Assembly (NCBI GenBank): GCA_009760885.1 | Contig: CM019701.1 | Span: forward strand, 31,319,094 to 31,383,093 | DNA: 64,000 nt | Reading direction: 5' to 3' | Source of the DNA: Achatina immaculata | Taxonomy: Eukaryota; Mollusca; Gastropoda; Stylommatophora; Achatinidae | Shown: positions 59,701 through 63,375 of the stretch, in pieces | Position numbering within the stretch: position 1 is the stretch's first letter | How the letters are laid out: every line of letters begins with the position of its first letter | The notes under the pieces: model-generated | The model's database searches: none | The model's input: the letters and a program-made list of their open reading frames with translations, nothing else | Told to the model about the DNA's origin: nothing | Position numbers and translations under genes: made by a program

Positions 59701-62183
59701 GTGTATAGATAGACTACAGTGTATAGATAGACTATGGTGTATAGATAGACTATGGTGTATAGATAGACTACAGTGTATAGATAGACTATAGTGTATAGAT
59801 CGACTGCGGTGTATAGATAGACTATGGTGTATAGATAGACTATGATGTATAGATAGACTACGGTGTATAGATAGACTACGGTGTATAGATGGACTACGGT
59901 GTATAGATGACCATGATGTATAGATAGACTACGGTGTATAGATAGACTACAGTGTATAGATAGACTACAGTGTATAGATAGACTATGGTGTATAGATAGA
60001 CTACGGTGTATAGATAGACTACAGTGTATAGACAGACTATGGTGTATAGATAGAATATGATGTATAGATAGACTACGGTGTATAGATAGACTACAGTGTA
60101 TAGATAGACTATGGTGTATAGATAGACTATGGTGTATTGATAGACTACGGTGTATAGATAGACTACGGTGTATAGATGGACTACGGTGTATAGATAGACT
60201 ATGCTTTATTTGCAAAATTTAAAAAATAGAGGAAGGCGATTTGAGAAATTAGCAACAGAATGTTATATATATATATATATGTATATATAACAATGCCTAT
60301 ATTAAGGCACCGGTATAACAGTACTTGTGGTGGTGGTTGATAAGAGCGACTGAAATAGTGGCAGTGACAGGCACTGAAGTGCTCAAATGTACCAGAATAT
60401 GCCAGTGTGGTGCGTCTCTCAGGACAATTAGGAACAAACAGGACATTTCATGAGAAGAGAAAAATTGGAACACACTATAGCAACTGGAAAAACAATTTCA
60501 GGGAAGAAGAGACAGAAGAAGACAGAGAGAGAAGTTACTGGATGGTCTGTCAGTGTGGCTAGGAAGAAAGTCGCCGACGGATCTCATAATCAAGTCTCGA
60601 GGCAAGGAATTGTGGAGAGAAATGATCGCCTACGCCACGCGGCACAACACTTAGAATTAGACGCGGATCTGCTGAAAATCAGTCTGATTTACTTCCTGGT
60701 GTTGTTATGCAGTGTACCAGATTCCAGATACTTCTCCTTTATGTTGGCGAACACATCGCTGTACCCCAACAGAACTTTGGCTTAACACATGACAAGATAT
60801 TTATTGAATGAAAAAGATGAAGATGATGATGGAGACACACAAAATATACTGATTGGCGATAGGTTTCCCTGCCATAAGGCACTTCCACAATCATTCCTAA
60901 CTAGCATACAAACAACGGAGCCTGACAGACACTTCTTCGGAGTAACATCCGCTATTACCGGCTCATAGCAACGACAACTACCACAACAAATGTCCAACAA
61001 AATTTACTGAATTACCTCCCGTGCGTTGCTACACGTACGATGAAGTGGATATTAAAAATCAATCCATATTGAGGCAAGAATATCTTCATTGTTGTCAACA
61101 AAAAGAAAATACATATATACCCGTACACACACAAGCCATTACGATATCTATCCTGTATATCTTGTACAACATGTTTTGTTTTGTGTATTTTATATGTTGT
61201 GTGCGTGCGGTATGTGTTGTGTTTGATATGTATCGTGTGTTTGTTGTCTAAGTTTACGTTGTGTGTGTTGTATAATGTATGCGTGAGTTGTGTGTTCTAC
61301 AACTCATGTATTGTGTTTGGGTTGTGTGTTATGTATTATGTATGTGTTTTGTCGTGGGTTTATGTATTGTGTATGAGTTGCGTGCCGTGTGTTGTGTATA
61401 TATTCCGTCGTGTGTGTTAAGTATTATGTGTGCTGTGTATTGTGTATGTATTGCGTCGTGTGTGTTATGTAGTATGTATGTGATGTGTTAAGTATTGTGT
61501 ATGTGTTCTGTGTGTTACATGTAATCTGTATTGTATGTGTTGTGTGTATTTATTATGTGTTCTGTTGTGTGTGTTATGTACAGAATATGTTCCATTCTTT
61601 GTGTGCTGCCTATTGTGTATGTATTGTTTGTGGAGTGTGAGTTATGCATTATGTTGCTTCAAGTTTTGCTTATGTTTGGTGTGTGTGTTGTCTGTATTAT
61701 GTGTTGTATGTATTATGTATTGTGCGTATTATGTATTGTGTGTATTATGTATTGTCTGTATTAAGTATTGTCTGTATTATGTATTGTCTGTTGTGTATAT
61801 GTATTTCTGTTACAGTTTGCAGTCTGTATGAGCCTATATATTCCATTTCCATAATTAGATCATTTTTCATCTTCAAGTGGAACTCTTGAGAAGGGTTCTC
61901 ATATGCTGAGTGTTATAAAAGTGAATAGAGACTTAACAGGCTGTAGGGAGATGGATGCTTTCATTTACCTCTTAACCAGAAATAATGAGAATTTACACTA
62001 AAAGCAGAAATTGGCTTCTCTGAACTAACTATTTAGCTAAACAAGCTTTGTTTTTGGATCATACTTTTGTGCTAAGATACTTACTTTATCGTTATTACTA
62101 TTATTATTACTATTTGTTTTCAGAAAGTGACAATTGGCAGTACGACTCAGACAGTGACCTACATCAGACAAAAACAACAGTAA
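18463..62183 (+). CDS. secreted fatty-acid-binding protein (iLBP family), six coding exons, 188 aa
   Basis: Join of 18,463-18,583, 25,910-25,932, 32,355-32,427, 33,173-33,351, 58,592-58,702 and 62,124-62,183; 567 nt including TAA. Each junction has AG/GT borders and compatible phase (1, 0, 1, 0, 0). Residues 1-18 are a signal peptide, 19-43 an acidic pro-segment ending Lys-Arg, and 49-186 the FABP barrel: G-x-W and ENFD (residues 55-66), a helix-turn-helix at about 64-84, a portal and strands with NGDVWDAKI and EYTFRLG, then NIRTL (Arg157), GNKMIL and TYIRQK. FABPs carry fatty acids or other small lipids in the barrel. The last four exons (73, 179, 111, 60 nt) match the family's usual layout of about 73, 173, 102 and 51-54 nt. 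The signal peptide suggests extracellular action. The ligand is unknown. Confidence 0.82.
18827..18890 (+). mobile_element. SINE 3' tail scrap
   Basis: CCCTATATGCCTCTAAGGCA then TGACAGGATTACATTTAC matches the tail of the SINE at 2,946-3,210. It is 5'-truncated and sits in FABP intron 2. Confidence 0.6.
19004..19265 (+). mobile_element. LINE 3' end fragment, family D copy 1
   Basis: TTTTATGAGAAGAGGGAAAA..GGCAACTGGAAAAATTGAAG and GTTACTGGATGGTCTGTCAG encode the GHx[16 protein letters not shown]-type C-terminus of an RTE-like protein. A second copy is at 60,430-60,660. No RT motifs remain. Confidence 0.6.
19266..19751. other. no gene recognised
   Basis: Intronic sequence of FABP intron 2 with no recognisable element. 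Confidence 0.4.
19752..19838 (+). mobile_element. RTE family A scrap (RT motif C)
   Basis: Encodes [17 protein letters not shown], the motif C region of family A with YADD changed to YAED. The match to other copies stops sharply on both sides, and a 45-bp repeat follows. Confidence 0.7.
19850..20060. repeat. 45-bp minisatellite
   Basis: About 4.5 units with AGTTTACCCATCACAGTACT and TGAGAGAAACGTCCCGTGAA. Confidence 0.92.
20262..20340 (+). other. structured 5' end of RTE family B (nested-stem pseudoknot)
   Basis: ACCATC (20,268-20,273) can pair with GATGGT (20,300-20,305), and TTCACAGG (20,287-20,294) with CCTGTGAA (20,330-20,337). A hairpin TCCTCCA/TGGAGGA lies at 20,311-20,328. The order P1-P2-P1'-hairpin-P2' is the topology of HDV-like ribozymes, which some RTE elements carry at their 5' end. 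No P3 stem or normal J4/2 with a catalytic C is seen, so function is unproven. Confidence 0.3.
20600..21646 (+). pseudogene. RTE family B apurinic/apyrimidinic-type endonuclease
   Basis: Motifs of the exonuclease-III-like endonuclease appear in order: [20 protein letters not shown] (Asn), MSEVRW (catalytic Glu), [18 protein letters not shown] (Asp, Asn), QIDYVLI and YNSDHDPL (catalytic Asp-His). The frame begins at ATG 20,600 and stops at TAG 21,644-21,646. It continues in the same frame at once, so the stop probably arose by mutation inside one long ORF. The enzyme nicks target DNA to prime reverse transcription. Confidence 0.88.
21647..23581 (+). pseudogene. RTE family B linker, reverse transcriptase and C-terminal region
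   Basis: 21,647-22,348 (same frame as the endonuclease) is the linker and start of RT ([18 protein letters not shown]). After a frame change near 22,350-22,390, 22,399-23,330 has [31 protein letters not shown] (motif A), [20 protein letters not shown] (motif B) and [15 protein letters not shown] (motif C, intact YADD). [12 protein letters not shown] and LLYGSESWT follow. A frameshift at the A-run near 23,325-23,332 leads into [20 protein letters not shown], ending [14 protein letters not shown] and the final Thr before TGA. All catalytic residues are kept. Confidence 0.88.
23607..23814. other. (AT)n run and unassigned spacer
   Basis: An alternating AT run follows the RTE tail (about 23,600-23,624), then about 190 bp without a recognisable feature. 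Confidence 0.5.
23815..24325. repeat. 43-bp minisatellite
   Basis: About 11 variable units with AGCACTCTATCTTCAATAGA and TTCTCCTCACATTATAGTGT. Confidence 0.9.
24326..25397. other. unassigned; possible LTR-like segment near 24,880-25,140
   Basis: No gene was recognised. The stretch with GGGGTATAAGAGTTTTGTTG, then AATAAAGTACATCTTATATA and ACGCGGTATCCTTGTCGTG has a TATA-like element and a poly(A) signal in an order seen in retroviral-type LTRs. No flanking duplication, primer site or gag/pol was found. Confidence 0.3.
25398..25612. repeat. 56-bp minisatellite
   Basis: About 3.8 nearly identical units with GGTTCTTTAGCATAGCCACC and TTCTAGCATCTCTTTCAGTT, 0.3 kb upstream of the FABP micro-exon. 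Confidence 0.92.
25910..25932 (+). CDS. FABP coding exon 2: 23-nt micro-exon with Lys-Arg
   Basis: The acceptor TTTTTTTTCTAACAG ends at 25,909 and the donor GAG/GTAAGA starts at 25,933. With one base from exon 1 it encodes EKRQDQDE and ends in phase 0, exactly the phase needed by the next exon. The Lys-Arg pair between the pro-segment and the barrel could be a prohormone-convertase site. A micro-exon this short can be a chance match, but the strong splice signals and the fit of both phases favour it. Confidence 0.6.
25933..26709. other. FABP intron 3, first part: no gene recognised
   Basis: Open frames of 66 and 118 codons occur here without recognisable motifs or splice context. I see no element. 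Confidence 0.4.
26710..26998. repeat. about 35-bp minisatellite
   Basis: About eight variable units with CCCACGAGATTCAAGGATCT and GGTGATATTCTCC. Confidence 0.88.
26999..27655. other. no gene recognised
   Basis: T-rich intronic sequence. Short frames are hydrophobic because of base composition. Confidence 0.4.
27656..28133. repeat. cluster of microsatellites: (CAT)n, (TTTG)n with TGATTTTG interruptions, (TTA)n
   Basis: (ATC)n at about 27,664-27,705. A long TTTG-based array spans 27,830-28,055, in which units of TTTGTTTG alternate with TGATTTTG, and (TTA)n is at 28,090-28,130. The TTTG array gives a spurious Lys/Gln/Asn/Thr-rich minus-strand frame. Confidence 0.93.
28190..28868 (+). mobile_element. 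LINE C-terminal fragment
   Basis: Encodes [32 protein letters not shown] and then [20 protein letters not shown] with [18 protein letters not shown]. This is the post-RT region of a LINE polyprotein, with several breaks. It ends in an AAGAAGAAGG-type microsatellite. It is distinct from families A-D here. Confidence 0.75.
28880..29088. repeat. 32-bp minisatellite, part 1
   Basis: Units of the type GGACTAGAGTTTTCTGTGGG plus TGCTAATTTATA. Resumes at 31,817-32,170 after the nested RTE insertion. Confidence 0.9.
29090..31815 (+). mobile_element. RTE family A copy 2 (host copy), split at 29,218/30,676 by copy 3
   Basis: 29,090-29,218 and 30,676-31,815 together align with 4,275-5,550 of copy 1. 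The RT reads [17 protein letters not shown] (30,721 on), [17 protein letters not shown], and then [10 protein letters not shown], in which the first catalytic Asp of YADD is changed to Asn. The C-terminus with KRKRGRPR lies at about 31,655-31,680 and the copy ends GGGACACGCAAATGA. It sits inside the 32-bp minisatellite. Confidence 0.85.
29219..30675 (-). mobile_element. RTE family A copy 3, inserted inside copy 2 in opposite orientation
   Basis: A minus-strand, 5'-truncated copy that begins (3' end) with ATTCATTCATTCATTTGCAT. It is flanked by the 11-bp duplication ATATTCAATAT (29,208-29,218 and 30,676-30,686). Frame 30,416-29,451 is open for 321 codons: [80 protein letters not shown] and [12 protein letters not shown]. 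Motif C is CADD; both aspartates are kept. Confidence 0.9.
31817..32170. repeat. 32-bp minisatellite, part 2
   Basis: About 11 units of the same type as 28,880-29,088, ending 185 bp upstream of FABP exon 3. Confidence 0.9.
32355..32427 (+). CDS. FABP coding exon 3: first barrel exon
   Basis: 73 nt, phase 0 in and phase 1 out, the same length and exit phase as canonical FABP exon 1. It encodes [20 protein letters not shown] and then ADAA plus a split Gly. This aligns with the FABP start F-x-G-x-W-K-x-x-x-x-E-N-F-D-x-x-(x)3-G. The acceptor is CATTTTTTACATTTAG; the donor GCAG/GTAGAT is slightly weak, and a (CTAT)n microsatellite begins a few bases inside the intron. Confidence 0.88.
32434..32756. 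repeat. (CATC)n/(TATC)n/(TGTC)n microsatellite in FABP intron 4
   Basis: Blocks of CATC, CTAT and CTGT tetranucleotides fill almost half of the 745-bp intron, beginning a few bases after the exon-3 donor. The tetranucleotide frame gives a spurious Ile-His-Pro-Ser / Ile-Tyr-Leu-Ser ORF that starts inside the exon. Confidence 0.97.
33173..33351 (+). CDS. FABP coding exon 4: helix-turn-helix and strands B-D
   Basis: 179 nt (usual 173), phase 1 in and phase 0 out as in FABP exon 2. It encodes [34 protein letters not shown] and [20 protein letters not shown]. These correspond to the family's V-x-x-R-x-x-(x)-K-P-x-(V/I)-x-x-x-x-(N)GD-x-W/(I), the S-x-x-x-F-x-L-G-x-x-F segment and the T-x-D-G-(R)-x-x-K/T end. 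Two extra residues (near GNPLS) explain the longer exon. Splice sites are TTTATTACAG/G and GACG/GTAAGC. Confidence 0.9.
33352..33834. other. start of FABP intron 5: no gene
   Basis: Contains a short (TG)n at about 33,393-33,408 and (CAT)n near 33,540-33,560. No exon was recognised. Confidence 0.5.
33835..34308. repeat. 40-bp minisatellite (TTTAAGCAAAG type)
   Basis: About 12 units with ATTTAAGCAAAGAAGAAGTG and CATGCACTAGTATGGATGAT. Unrelated to the next array although the period is the same. Confidence 0.95.
34390..41232. repeat. 6.8-kb minisatellite, 40-bp unit, about 170 copies
   Basis: The consensus unit is CAAGCTCCAACCACAGACTT then ACCTGTTTGTTCTCTGGTGT. Forty is not a multiple of three, so all three + frames read the same peptide ([22 protein letters not shown]) and produce overlapping ORFs of up to 516 codons that are not genes. 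Many units contain ACTTACCTG, identical to the 5' end of U1 snRNA; on the minus strand this is CAGGTAAGT, a perfect splice donor. Marker variants recur about 2.3-2.5 kb apart (for example CTCGTTCTCTAGCGTTAACT at 36,497 and 39,033), showing higher-order duplication. Confidence 0.97.
41288..41532. repeat. 22-bp minisatellite
   Basis: About 11 units of AGTTCTTCTAGTCACACGCG plus TA. Confidence 0.95.
41566..43475 (-). mobile_element. non-LTR retrotransposon, family C copy 1
   Basis: Minus strand: 43,441-43,172 encodes the end of an endonuclease ([20 protein letters not shown]). 42,964-42,389 encodes RT with [51 protein letters not shown] (motif A with Asp changed to Glu) and [17 protein letters not shown] (motif B). 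FADDITLIS (motif C) is at about 42,350, and 42,015-41,626 is the C-terminus ([33 protein letters not shown]). It is frameshifted and 5'-truncated. A close copy in the same orientation is at 53,685-54,670. Confidence 0.87.
43476..43779. other. no gene; possible outer part of the Tc1 element
   Basis: AT-rich sequence between LINE copy C1 and the Tc1 transposase. ACAAAACCAAAAAAACGCAT near 43,565 weakly resembles the reverse complement of 45,930-45,955 and could be a decayed inverted repeat. Confidence 0.3.
43877..44584 (-). pseudogene. Tc1 transposase, catalytic and middle part
   Basis: The minus strand reads [32 protein letters not shown] (second DNA-binding segment), a stop near 44,425, then [20 protein letters not shown] (first catalytic Asp). 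It continues with [31 protein letters not shown] (second Asp) and [19 protein letters not shown]. The third acidic residue, normally Glu in NPIEH, is Asp. The 148-codon frame 44,323-43,877 is intact over the DDE core. Confidence 0.88.
44585..45430. mobile_element. segment inserted into the Tc1 transposase gene
   Basis: It interrupts the transposase between [13 protein letters not shown] and [10 protein letters not shown]. The edges share TATAAT (near 44,584-44,590 and 45,434-45,439). AGTATTT at the left end is mirrored by AAATACT at the right end, so it may be a small non-autonomous element with short inverted repeats. No coding capacity was recognised. Confidence 0.5.
45400..45640 (-). pseudogene. 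Tc1 transposase, N-terminal helix-turn-helix part
   Basis: The minus strand reads [20 protein letters not shown], then [20 protein letters not shown] and [19 protein letters not shown]. This is the paired-like DNA-binding start of Tc1 transposases, including the GRPR-type AT-hook-like end (RRPR). It is separated from the rest by the insertion. Confidence 0.85.
45641..46330. other. no gene recognised
   Basis: AT-rich sequence, possibly including the outer end of the Tc1 element. No exon was recognised. Confidence 0.4.
46333..46676. repeat. 49-bp minisatellite, 7 units
   Basis: Very homogeneous units with TCTACCAAGCCACGTCTTCA and TGCTGAAGATTGTCAAGATT. Units differ at one base (CTTCA/CTCCA/ATTCA). 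Confidence 0.97.
46677..47390. other. unassigned, less AT-rich segment
   Basis: Contains a G-run at 46,866-46,874 and a 124-codon + frame (46,817-47,191) without known motifs or a clear exon structure. Two CCAAT-like boxes (GATTGGC and CATTGGG) lie near 46,998 and 47,024. I do not call a gene. Confidence 0.3.
47391..48112. repeat. 35-bp minisatellite, about 20 units
   Basis: Units with ATCCAGTAGTCATATAGTTA and CCGTCTATTACTGTG. Confidence 0.95.
48113..48516. other. no gene recognised
   Basis: AT-rich spacer ending in an A-run before the RTE copy. Confidence 0.45.
48517..49335 (-). mobile_element. RTE family B copy 2, 5'-truncated with a foldback end
   Basis: The + strand starts with (CAT)n, which is the minus-strand (ATG)n tail, and GTGCCGACTGGCGTTGGCTA. 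Frame 49,331-48,774 encodes [56 protein letters not shown] and [11 protein letters not shown]. 48,730-48,530 encodes [20 protein letters not shown]. It is very close to copy 1 at 22.8-23.6 kb. Its 5' end is a hairpin (see next entry). Confidence 0.9.
49316..49362. repeat. hairpin-forming inverted repeat at the RTE B copy 2 end
   Basis: TTATTGTATCCTCCAATT, a spacer of about 10 bp, then AATTGGAGGATACAATAA. Both arms derive from element sequence (AATTGGAGGATACAATATT in copy 1 at about 22,788), so the second arm is a short inverted duplicate. Confidence 0.9.
49363..49885. other. no gene recognised
   Basis: AT-rich, with two AAACCTATGCATAAAA copies near 49,366 and 49,398. No exon was recognised. 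Confidence 0.45.
49888..50160. repeat. 28-bp minisatellite
   Basis: About ten units with TGAGGATAGTCTCGTATAAA and TAAGTCAC. Confidence 0.93.
50398..50790. repeat. 19-bp minisatellite
   Basis: About 20 units of GAGAAGAGTAAACAAACTG. It gives long spurious minus-strand frames rich in Ser, Leu, Phe and Val. Confidence 0.96.
50828..51143. repeat. 43-bp minisatellite, about 7 units
   Basis: Units with GAGACACGGTGTAATGTCCA and CCAACTAGTTAGACGATCGA. Confidence 0.96.
51470..51782. repeat. 31-bp minisatellite, about 10 units
   Basis: Units with GATCAAGGAGATCGGCAGAC and AACGATCAGAT, rich in GATC. Confidence 0.95.
51783..52019. other. no gene recognised
   Basis: Purine-rich spacer without recognisable features. 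Confidence 0.4.
52020..52430 (+). mobile_element. LINE fragment (post-RT region)
   Basis: A 127-codon frame with [33 protein letters not shown] (YLG motif damaged), then [20 protein letters not shown] and [11 protein letters not shown]. It resembles the KTKxM..YLG..LYGSExW order of LINE proteins, with a missing or shifted piece. The family is different from A-D. Confidence 0.6.
52431..52945. other. no gene recognised
   Basis: Possible further decayed LINE sequence; nothing definable. Confidence 0.35.
52946..53648. repeat. 32-bp minisatellite, about 22 units, very homogeneous
   Basis: The unit is TGATAATGTAACTGCAAGAA plus GTAAAAACGTCT. Most units are identical, which indicates recent expansion or homogenisation. 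No stop occurs on the minus strand in any frame, so three overlapping ORFs of 233-281 codons appear; they are artefacts. Confidence 0.98.
53685..54670 (-). mobile_element. non-LTR retrotransposon, family C copy 2
   Basis: Minus-strand frame 54,693-53,707 (328 codons) is open from just before RT motif [50 protein letters not shown] (motif C, FADD changed to FGDD), [39 protein letters not shown] and [17 protein letters not shown]. It shares its 3' end, TATATCCTTCCCGTGCCGTT on the + strand, with copy 1 at 41,577. It is 5'-truncated at about 54,670. Confidence 0.9.
54765..54822 (-). mobile_element. RTE family A 3'-end scrap
   Basis: ATCATTCATTCATTCATTTG then CCTGCCCCTTGCGGAACTC is the reverse complement of the family A 3' end (compare 29,219-29,260). 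Only about 60 bp remain. Confidence 0.65.
54909..55829 (+). mobile_element. mariner transposon, 921 bp, internally deleted, with inverted repeats and TA target
   Basis: The left end is CCGAAAGCCGTGAGCAAATT (54,909 on); the reverse complement of the right end is CCGAAAGTCGTGGGCAAATA (to 55,829). Similarity extends about 35 bp. TA flanks both ends (54,907-54,908 and 55,830-55,831). A full mariner is about 1.3 kb, so roughly 0.4 kb is missing inside. Confidence 0.88.
55062..55740 (+). pseudogene. mariner transposase, broken
   Basis: Fragments include [59 protein letters not shown] and [17 protein letters not shown]. Later come a CL*PRPGTQ-type remnant of the third catalytic region and a C-terminal remnant near 55,690. 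In-frame stops occur at about 55,136 and 55,239. The middle catalytic Asp motif is absent, which fits the internal deletion. It is a different lineage from the mariner at 0.8-2.1 kb. Confidence 0.8.
55853..56740. repeat. repeat block, inverted relative to 62,430-63,180
   Basis: From GTCAACTGCTCTCAATTCTT to about CATTTATTATGGTTCATAAA this matches the reverse complement of 62,430-63,180. It includes a tRNA-like SINE head (reverse strand, near 56,010-56,055) and a LINE C-terminal fragment. Confidence 0.85.
56196..56615 (+). mobile_element. LINE C-terminal fragment with a 57-bp internal amplification
   Basis: The open frame reads [20 protein letters not shown], then four 19-residue units ([19 protein letters not shown]; nucleotide units start at 56,231, 56,288, 56,345 and 56,402), then [20 protein letters not shown] and [13 protein letters not shown]. 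The inverted relative at 62,580-62,830 has one unit, so the amplification is specific to this copy. Confidence 0.85.
56855..57290 (-). mobile_element. Penelope-like element 3' fragment
   Basis: Matches 11,880-12,300: GTTTCGGCTTGCATCTTAAT, ACGAAGAAATAGAAGATAAA and GAATGTTTAAATGGAGACTT. It has no RT sequence. The hammerhead-like ATGATTA..GAAAC arrangement is present on the minus strand here too. Confidence 0.75.
57345..57955 (+). pseudogene. Tc1-like transposase, broken
   Basis: Across frames I read [20 protein letters not shown] (first catalytic Asp changed to Asn), [28 protein letters not shown] (second Asp) and [15 protein letters not shown] (third acidic residue, Glu, kept). [15 protein letters not shown] follows. 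Several frameshifts and the stop near 57,557 inactivate it. It is a different lineage from the Tc1 at 43.8-45.6 kb. The final codons are drawn into a 42-bp tandem repeat. Confidence 0.82.
57946..58160. repeat. 42-bp tandem repeat, about 5 units, at the Tc1 pseudogene end
   Basis: Units with CAACGTTGCCTGGCTTGTAT and CAACACTCGTGGTGGTCACA. It amplifies the last part of the transposase ([14 protein letters not shown] per unit). Confidence 0.93.
58161..58591. other. end of FABP intron 5: no gene
   Basis: T-rich sequence leading to the exon 5 acceptor, with a T-run at about 58,511-58,520. Confidence 0.5.
58592..58702 (+). CDS. FABP coding exon 5: strands with the ligand Arg
   Basis: 111 nt (usual about 102), phase 0 in and out, as in FABP exon 3. 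It encodes [18 protein letters not shown] and then [19 protein letters not shown]. It matches T-x-x-x-E-G-x-x-L of the family and the I-x-R-x-(x)n-G-x-K-M segment, where Arg157 corresponds to Arg106 of mammalian FABP4. Cys133 and Cys146 could form a disulfide in a secreted protein. The acceptor is GAACTTTTGCAG and the donor ATACTC/GTAAGT. It lies 25.2 kb beyond exon 4. Confidence 0.8.
58719..60195. repeat. 18-bp minisatellite in FABP intron 6, about 80 units
   Basis: The unit is GTGTATAGATAGACTACG with CAG/CGG/TGG variants. It begins about 16 bp after the exon 5 donor. The period is a multiple of three, so the exon 5 frame runs on into it as [12 protein letters not shown] repeats until a stop at 58,967-58,969. 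Confidence 0.97.
60256..60290. repeat. (TA)n microsatellite
   Basis: Short alternating TA run interrupted by TGTA. Confidence 0.8.
60430..60660 (+). mobile_element. LINE 3' end fragment, family D copy 2
   Basis: GGACATTTCATGAGAAGAGA and GTTACTGGATGGTCTGTCAG match 19,070-19,220. It encodes [18 protein letters not shown] and ends with an [20 protein letters not shown] remnant. Confidence 0.65.
60661..61150. other. no gene recognised
   Basis: Part of FABP intron 6. No motif or further exon was recognised. Confidence 0.45.
61160..61812. repeat. TG/TAT-rich degenerate simple repeat
   Basis: Irregular TGTGTTGTGTATTATGTATT-type sequence. All three + frames show Cys/Val/Tyr/Met-rich open frames, as expected from composition. 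Confidence 0.88.
61813..62123. other. end of FABP intron 6: no gene
   Basis: AT-rich, with (ATT)n near 62,092-62,107 just before the exon 6 acceptor. A TATAAAAG at about 61,914 has no exon behind it that I can recognise. Confidence 0.5.
62124..62183 (+). CDS. FABP coding exon 6: C-terminal strand and stop
   Basis: The acceptor TTTGTTTTCAG ends at 62,123. Phase 0 encodes [19 protein letters not shown] and TAA. It matches the FABP end (G-x-x-x-(x)-T-R-x-Y-x-R): Gly174, Tyr182 and Arg184 are kept. The position of the fatty-acid-binding Arg (Arg126 in FABP4) is Val180, with one extra residue before it. The stop codon overlaps a donor-like ACA/GTAAGT, so an alternative internal use of this exon cannot be excluded. 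Confidence 0.75.
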   Translation, partial: KVTIGSTTQTVTYIRQKQQ

Positions 62184-62405
62184 GTCGGCCGTAACATTCC
62201 TCTCGCAAGATGAACTGGAAAAGGTCCAAGTCCAGAGATCGTTCAGTTGATTTCTTTTTTTTTTTTTAAACAGAGGCAAATATCAGAGCAGAGTTTAGAC
62301 CATGCAAACGATTTCAAATTTCAACCAACAATAATATTAGATAACCAATTTTGTTTATTTTTTCTTTAATAACATTTCTTGTGTATAATATATTGCTTTT
62401 ACTAC

Positions 62406-62464
62406 ATTAAAAACATACTTACATGTATTTATTTGTAACATTTCTGTTTATGAGCCATAATAAA
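62406..62464 (+). terminator. candidate polyadenylation signals of the FABP gene
   Basis: ATTAAA at 62,406-62,411 and AATAAA at 62,459-62,464 follow the stop by 0.22-0.28 kb. The second lies within the inverted repeat block shared with 56.7 kb, so if it is used the 3' end was supplied by repeat DNA. Confidence 0.4.
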
Positions 62465-63180
62465 TTTGAAGTAAGGTGTATGAGAAGTTTCAGAATGTGT
62501 AGCACATTCTTGAAATGAGAAACAATGAAGCTTTCACAAGTAGAATGGTTTAGTACATGGCTGTTCATTCATGTGACATGTCCTTTCCAGAAAGTTGTCC
62601 CTCTCACAGCCTCCCTGAGAGCAATACGGTCACGCGCAAGTTGACCAGCGTCTCGCACAACACGTCTGCTCTGGTCTCACATCATTTGACATATTCAAAC
62701 TTTTCATGATGTCCTGAGTCCACCTGCGACCAGGTCGTCCCATTTCTGTTTTGCCGGGAACTTTGCCTTTTACTATCAGCCTCTCCAAGCTGTTGTGTCT
62801 CTTGATGTGGACAAAGTATCTCAGCTTTTTCATTTTTATGGTGTTAAGAAGCCAGTTCTTTTTGTTTGGTTAAGTTAAAAAAAAGTGCACACTACGCGAG
62901 AAAAATACACATATCTAGTGCTCTATCTACTCTGCCATCTAGCAAAGACTTGATGGATAGTGAGTTGTTTATCGTGGCTAGGCGGTTGCATGCACTGCCA
63001 GAGTCCGTGTTCGAGTCCAAGGTAATTCTCTTGTTATGTTTCCTTCTCTCACGTCTAAAGTGTTGTGTCTATTATCTTTCCAAGACTAATCATACATCTT
63101 TGTACTTAACTACTCTGAGAGTTTGTAGAAAACTAAAACGACAAAGGAAAAGAACTGAGAGCAGTTGACCGGAGTTATGA
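62430..63180. repeat. repeat block, inverted relative to 55,853-56,740
   Basis: Contains the minus-strand LINE C-terminal fragment (62,833-62,580: [38 protein letters not shown]), then the SINE-like head and CAAGGTAATTCTCTTGTTAT up to about 63,175. It lacks the 57-bp amplification and begins near the FABP poly(A) signals. Confidence 0.85.
62965..63032 (+). mobile_element. tRNA-derived SINE head
   Basis: A box TGGCTAGGCGG (62,975-62,985) and B box TGTTCGAGTCC (63,008-63,018) at tRNA-like spacing. The sequence differs from the SINE at 2.95 kb. The copy in the inverted block at about 56.0 kb is on the minus strand and has a damaged B box. A second A-box-like TGGCCTAGTGG occurs on the opposite strand there. 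Confidence 0.6.
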
Positions 63181-63204
63181 TCTATCTCAGCAGTCACCGA
63201 GTCA

Positions 63205-63375
63205 GAGAGAAGATAAAATATAAATTCACATGTCTGCTATGTAAAAAGTAGGAATGGAAAACAATAGAATAAAAAAATAAATAAATAAAATGGAGAACTT
63301 AGCTATGACTTGTAAGAGACTGTGTTCAGAATTGCGCATAATGGAACGTAGAGAATGTTTAAATGGAGACTTAAA
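63205..63375 (-). mobile_element. Penelope-like element 3' scrap
   Basis: AGAAGATAAAATATAAATTC through GAATGTTTAAATGGAGACTT matches 56,935-57,095 in the same orientation. Confidence 0.75.

Noticed and set aside
61181..61889. Cys-rich ORFs of 60-98 codons
   Set aside because: Composition effect of TG/TAT-rich simple sequence; all three frames look alike.
62124..62179. Internal exon ending at ACA/GTAAGT, reading [18 protein letters not shown]
   Set aside because: First considered as a micro-exon of a second gene copy, because it also fits phase 1 in and phase 0 out. The phase 0 reading gives an FABP C-terminus followed at once by TAA and joins exon 5 in frame, which explains more.
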